In this document: positions 60,169-64,000 of the stretch, in pieces
Layout of the letters: every line of letters starts with the position of its first letter
Position numbering within the stretch: position 1 is the stretch's first letter
Source: an uncultured Phocaeicola sp.
GTDB lineage: Bacteria; Bacteroidota; Bacteroidia; Bacteroidales; Bacteroidaceae
NCBI GenBank assembly: GCA_944320845.1
Contig: CALUJA010000002.1
Coordinates: 62,001 to 126,000 of the forward strand
Reading direction: 5' to 3'
Length of the DNA: 64,000 nucleotides
Program-made: the position numbers and the translations under genes
The notes under the pieces: model-generated
Told to the model about the DNA's origin: nothing
What the model saw: only the letters and a program-made list of their open reading frames with translations
Database searches by the model: none

Positions 60169-61290
60169 TTATTTTACGAAATCAAACGAAGCGTCCCAGT
60201 CCTTCCATACCGGTTCACGCCCCAAAGACTTCAGTGCATGTTCCACTTCCACCGCCGTGCGGTCGTCGCTTATATGGAACTGTTCCAGTGCTTGGGGATA
60301 GGTATAATATCCTCCCGGCTCGGTCTTGCTTTCGGCGCTCATGGTTGTTACGCCCAGTGAGGCCATATGGTCGCGGATGTATGCCGGTTCGCGGGTGGAG
60401 TAGGATATGTCGACATCGTGGTCGAATATGCGCATGGCAAAGGTTACCTGCGCCAGTTCCTTGTCGCTCATGATGACATTCGGCTGAAATCCTTCGTTCT
60501 CGGCCGGACGCATGCGGGGGAAATTCACGCTGTATTTCGTTTTCCAATAATGTTTTTGCAGGTAGCGCAGGTGATAAGCCATCATCGTAACATCAGTCCG
60601 CCAGTCTTCAAGGCCAATCAGCACCCCCATGCCAATAGAGTGGACTCCTGCCTGCCCCATACGGTCGAAGCCGTTGACGCGCCATTCGAACTTTGATTTC
60701 ATGCCGCGCGGATGATAAACATTATAGCGTGCCTTGTTGTATGTTTCTTGAAAACAGATTACCCCGTTCATTCCATGCCTGGTAAGTTCGGCATATTCTT
60801 CGGTCTTGAGTGGCATTACTTCTATCTTCAGGTTGGAGAAGTAGGGTTTTGCCAAATCAAGAGCCTTTGCCAGATATGGTACTCCTGCCTTTGCCGGATT
60901 TTCGCCGGTTACAATCAGCAGGTTTTCAAACGGGCCGAGTTTCTTGATTGCCTTGTATTCGTTTTCGATTTCCTCCGGTGTCAGGATGGTTCGTGCCATC
61001 GGATTGCTGATATGGAATCCACAATATACACAGGAGTTGGTGCATGAGTTGGTGAGATATAGGGGAATAAACATGGATACGGTCTTTCCGAAGCGTTCTT
61101 CGGTATATTTGCGGCTGAGTTGTGCCATTGGTTCGAGGTATTTCTCAGCAGCCGGAGATACCAGTGCCATAAAGTCGTCCACATCGCAATGTTCTTTTCC
61201 GAGTGCGCGGAGCACATCTGTTTCGGTTTTGGCCTGGATGGCGCGAGTGGTTTCCTCCCAGTCTATTTTTTCTAATTCTTCGCTGAACAT
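60169..61290 (-). CDS. thiH: 2-iminoacetate synthase ThiH (tyrosine lyase)
   Basis: Radical SAM enzyme that cleaves tyrosine to dehydroglycine for thiazole ring formation. The 373-residue protein has CTNSCVYC (CxxxCxxC) in LTNSCTNSCVYCGFHISN, a ThiH-type C-terminal region (NFPRMRPAENEGFQPNVIMSDKELAQ, DVDISYSTREPAYIRDHMASLGVT) and normal length. It follows thiC after a hairpin. ATG 61290 is used; the longer reading starts at a TTG. Confidence 0.96.
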   Translation of the reverse strand: MFSEELEKIDWEETTRAIQAKTETDVLRALGKEHCDVDDFMALVSPAAEKYLEPMAQLSRKYTEERFGKTVSMFIPLYLTNSCTNSCVYCGFHISNPMARTILTPEEIENEYKAIKKLGPFENLLIVTGENPAKAGVPYLAKALDLAKPYFSNLKIEVMPLKTEEYAELTRHGMNGVICFQETYNKARYNVYHPRGMKSKFEWRVNGFDRMGQAGVHSIGMGVLIGLEDWRTDVTMMAYHLRYLQKHYWKTKYSVNFPRMRPAENEGFQPNVIMSDKELAQVTFAMRIFDHDVDISYSTREPAYIRDHMASLGVTTMSAESKTEPGGYYTYPQALEQFHISDDRTAVEVEHALKSLGREPVWKDWDASFDFVK

Positions 61291-61319
61291 TTTATGAATG
61301 TACAATTAAGTTAGTGGTC

Positions 61320-61353
61320 AATGGCGGATATACATGGATTCATATCCGCCATT
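61320..61353 (-). other. Intercistronic hairpin between thiC and thiH
   Basis: A perfect 12-bp stem (61320-61331 with 61342-61353) has a 10-base loop. No T run follows on the minus strand, so it is more likely an mRNA processing or stability element than a full terminator. Confidence 0.65.
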
Positions 61354-61359
61354 AATTTT

Positions 61360-63856
<2,497 letters not shown>

Positions 63857-63878
63857 TGTTGTGTATGCTTTTAATTGG

Positions 63879-64000
63879 TTATTCTGTTTTTGAAGTCGAG
63901 AGGATAGACAGGATGCGCCGTGTCTCTTCCACCGGATTGTTAGCCCGGAGGATGGTTCCGCTCAGTGCAATGCCTGTCACTCCCGTTTGCAGGATGGCGG
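63879..64000 (-). CDS. thiE: Thiamine phosphate synthase ThiE, C-terminal end only
   Basis: An open minus-strand frame enters at the right edge and ends at a stop at 63879-63881. The 40 visible residues, including [26 protein letters not shown], match the C-terminal strand and helix of ThiE, where the Gly-rich segment binds phosphate. It lies 22 bp upstream of thiG in the same direction. The rest of the gene, and any thiS or TPP riboswitch, would lie beyond the window. Confidence 0.82.
   Translation of the reverse strand, partial: AILQTGVTGIALSGTILRANNPVEETRRILSILSTSKTE

Overview
The window looks like chromosomal DNA from a gut-type Bacteroidaceae genome (Bacteroides or Phocaeicola). The evidence is tandem SusC/SusD pairs, lipoproteins with Bacteroidetes-style lipoboxes, a methylmalonyl-CoA decarboxylase cluster for propionate formation, pyruvate formate-lyase, few Shine-Dalgarno sites, and about twenty promoters of the Bacteroidetes primary-sigma type (-7 TAnnTTTG, often with a TTG-like -33 box 19-20 bp upstream). 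The genus is inferred; species cannot be called. I see no tRNA, rRNA, CRISPR array, insertion sequence, integrase or phage gene.

Layout. 1-4.9 kb: end of an M13 metallopeptidase gene, an FAD-dependent oxidoreductase, radA and mltG. 5.2-6.7 kb: a GH51 arabinofuranosidase. 6.9-11.5 kb: an outer-membrane porin followed by pstS-pstC-pstA-pstB for phosphate uptake, with no phoU after it. 11.7-15.2 kb (minus): pflB, pflA and a small membrane protein. 15.5-19.9 kb: mazG, an S37-type peptidase and a CPA2 cation/proton antiporter. 20.6-33.9 kb: a six-gene xylan utilisation cluster in the canonical xusA-xusB-xusC-xusD-xusE-xyn10 order, behind a promoter with three regularly spaced repeats. No regulator for it lies in the window.

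34.0-36.3 kb (minus): a DUF5668-like membrane protein, a DUF2520 protein, kdsC and maf. 36.4-37.4 kb: an acyltransferase that may be translated from a leaderless mRNA. 37.6-42.2 kb: methylmalonyl-CoA epimerase plus the sodium-pumping decarboxylase (alpha, LTD-OadG fusion, biotin carrier, beta), i.e. the last steps of the succinate-propionate route. 42.4-46.1 kb: an isolated GH13 C-terminal-type domain, a radical SAM DNA-repair-type protein, an EamA transporter, a Fur-family regulator and Hsp20. 46.4-52.9 kb (minus): SIMPL protein, BadF-type sugar kinase, SlyD-like FKBP, a tricorn-like protease, and a YtxH/holin-X/small-protein envelope group.

53.3-57.6 kb: a SPOR lipoprotein, a PCMD-like secreted protein, a two-TM protein of unknown function and a B12-binding/DUF4080 radical SAM protein. 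57.7-64 kb (minus): prs, then thiamine synthesis genes transcribed as (thiE end)-thiG-thiC-thiH-thiF, with a second thiE-like gene under its own promoter. Intercistronic hairpins lie between thiC, thiH and thiF.

Most of the window is ordinary core genome. The points most worth a second look are the xus control region, the leaderless acyltransferase candidate, the LTD-OadG fusion, the orphan radical SAM repair protein, the stand-alone maltodextrinase-type C domain, the structured thiH-thiF spacer and the apparently eroded carbohydrate-binding module in the GH10 xylanase.
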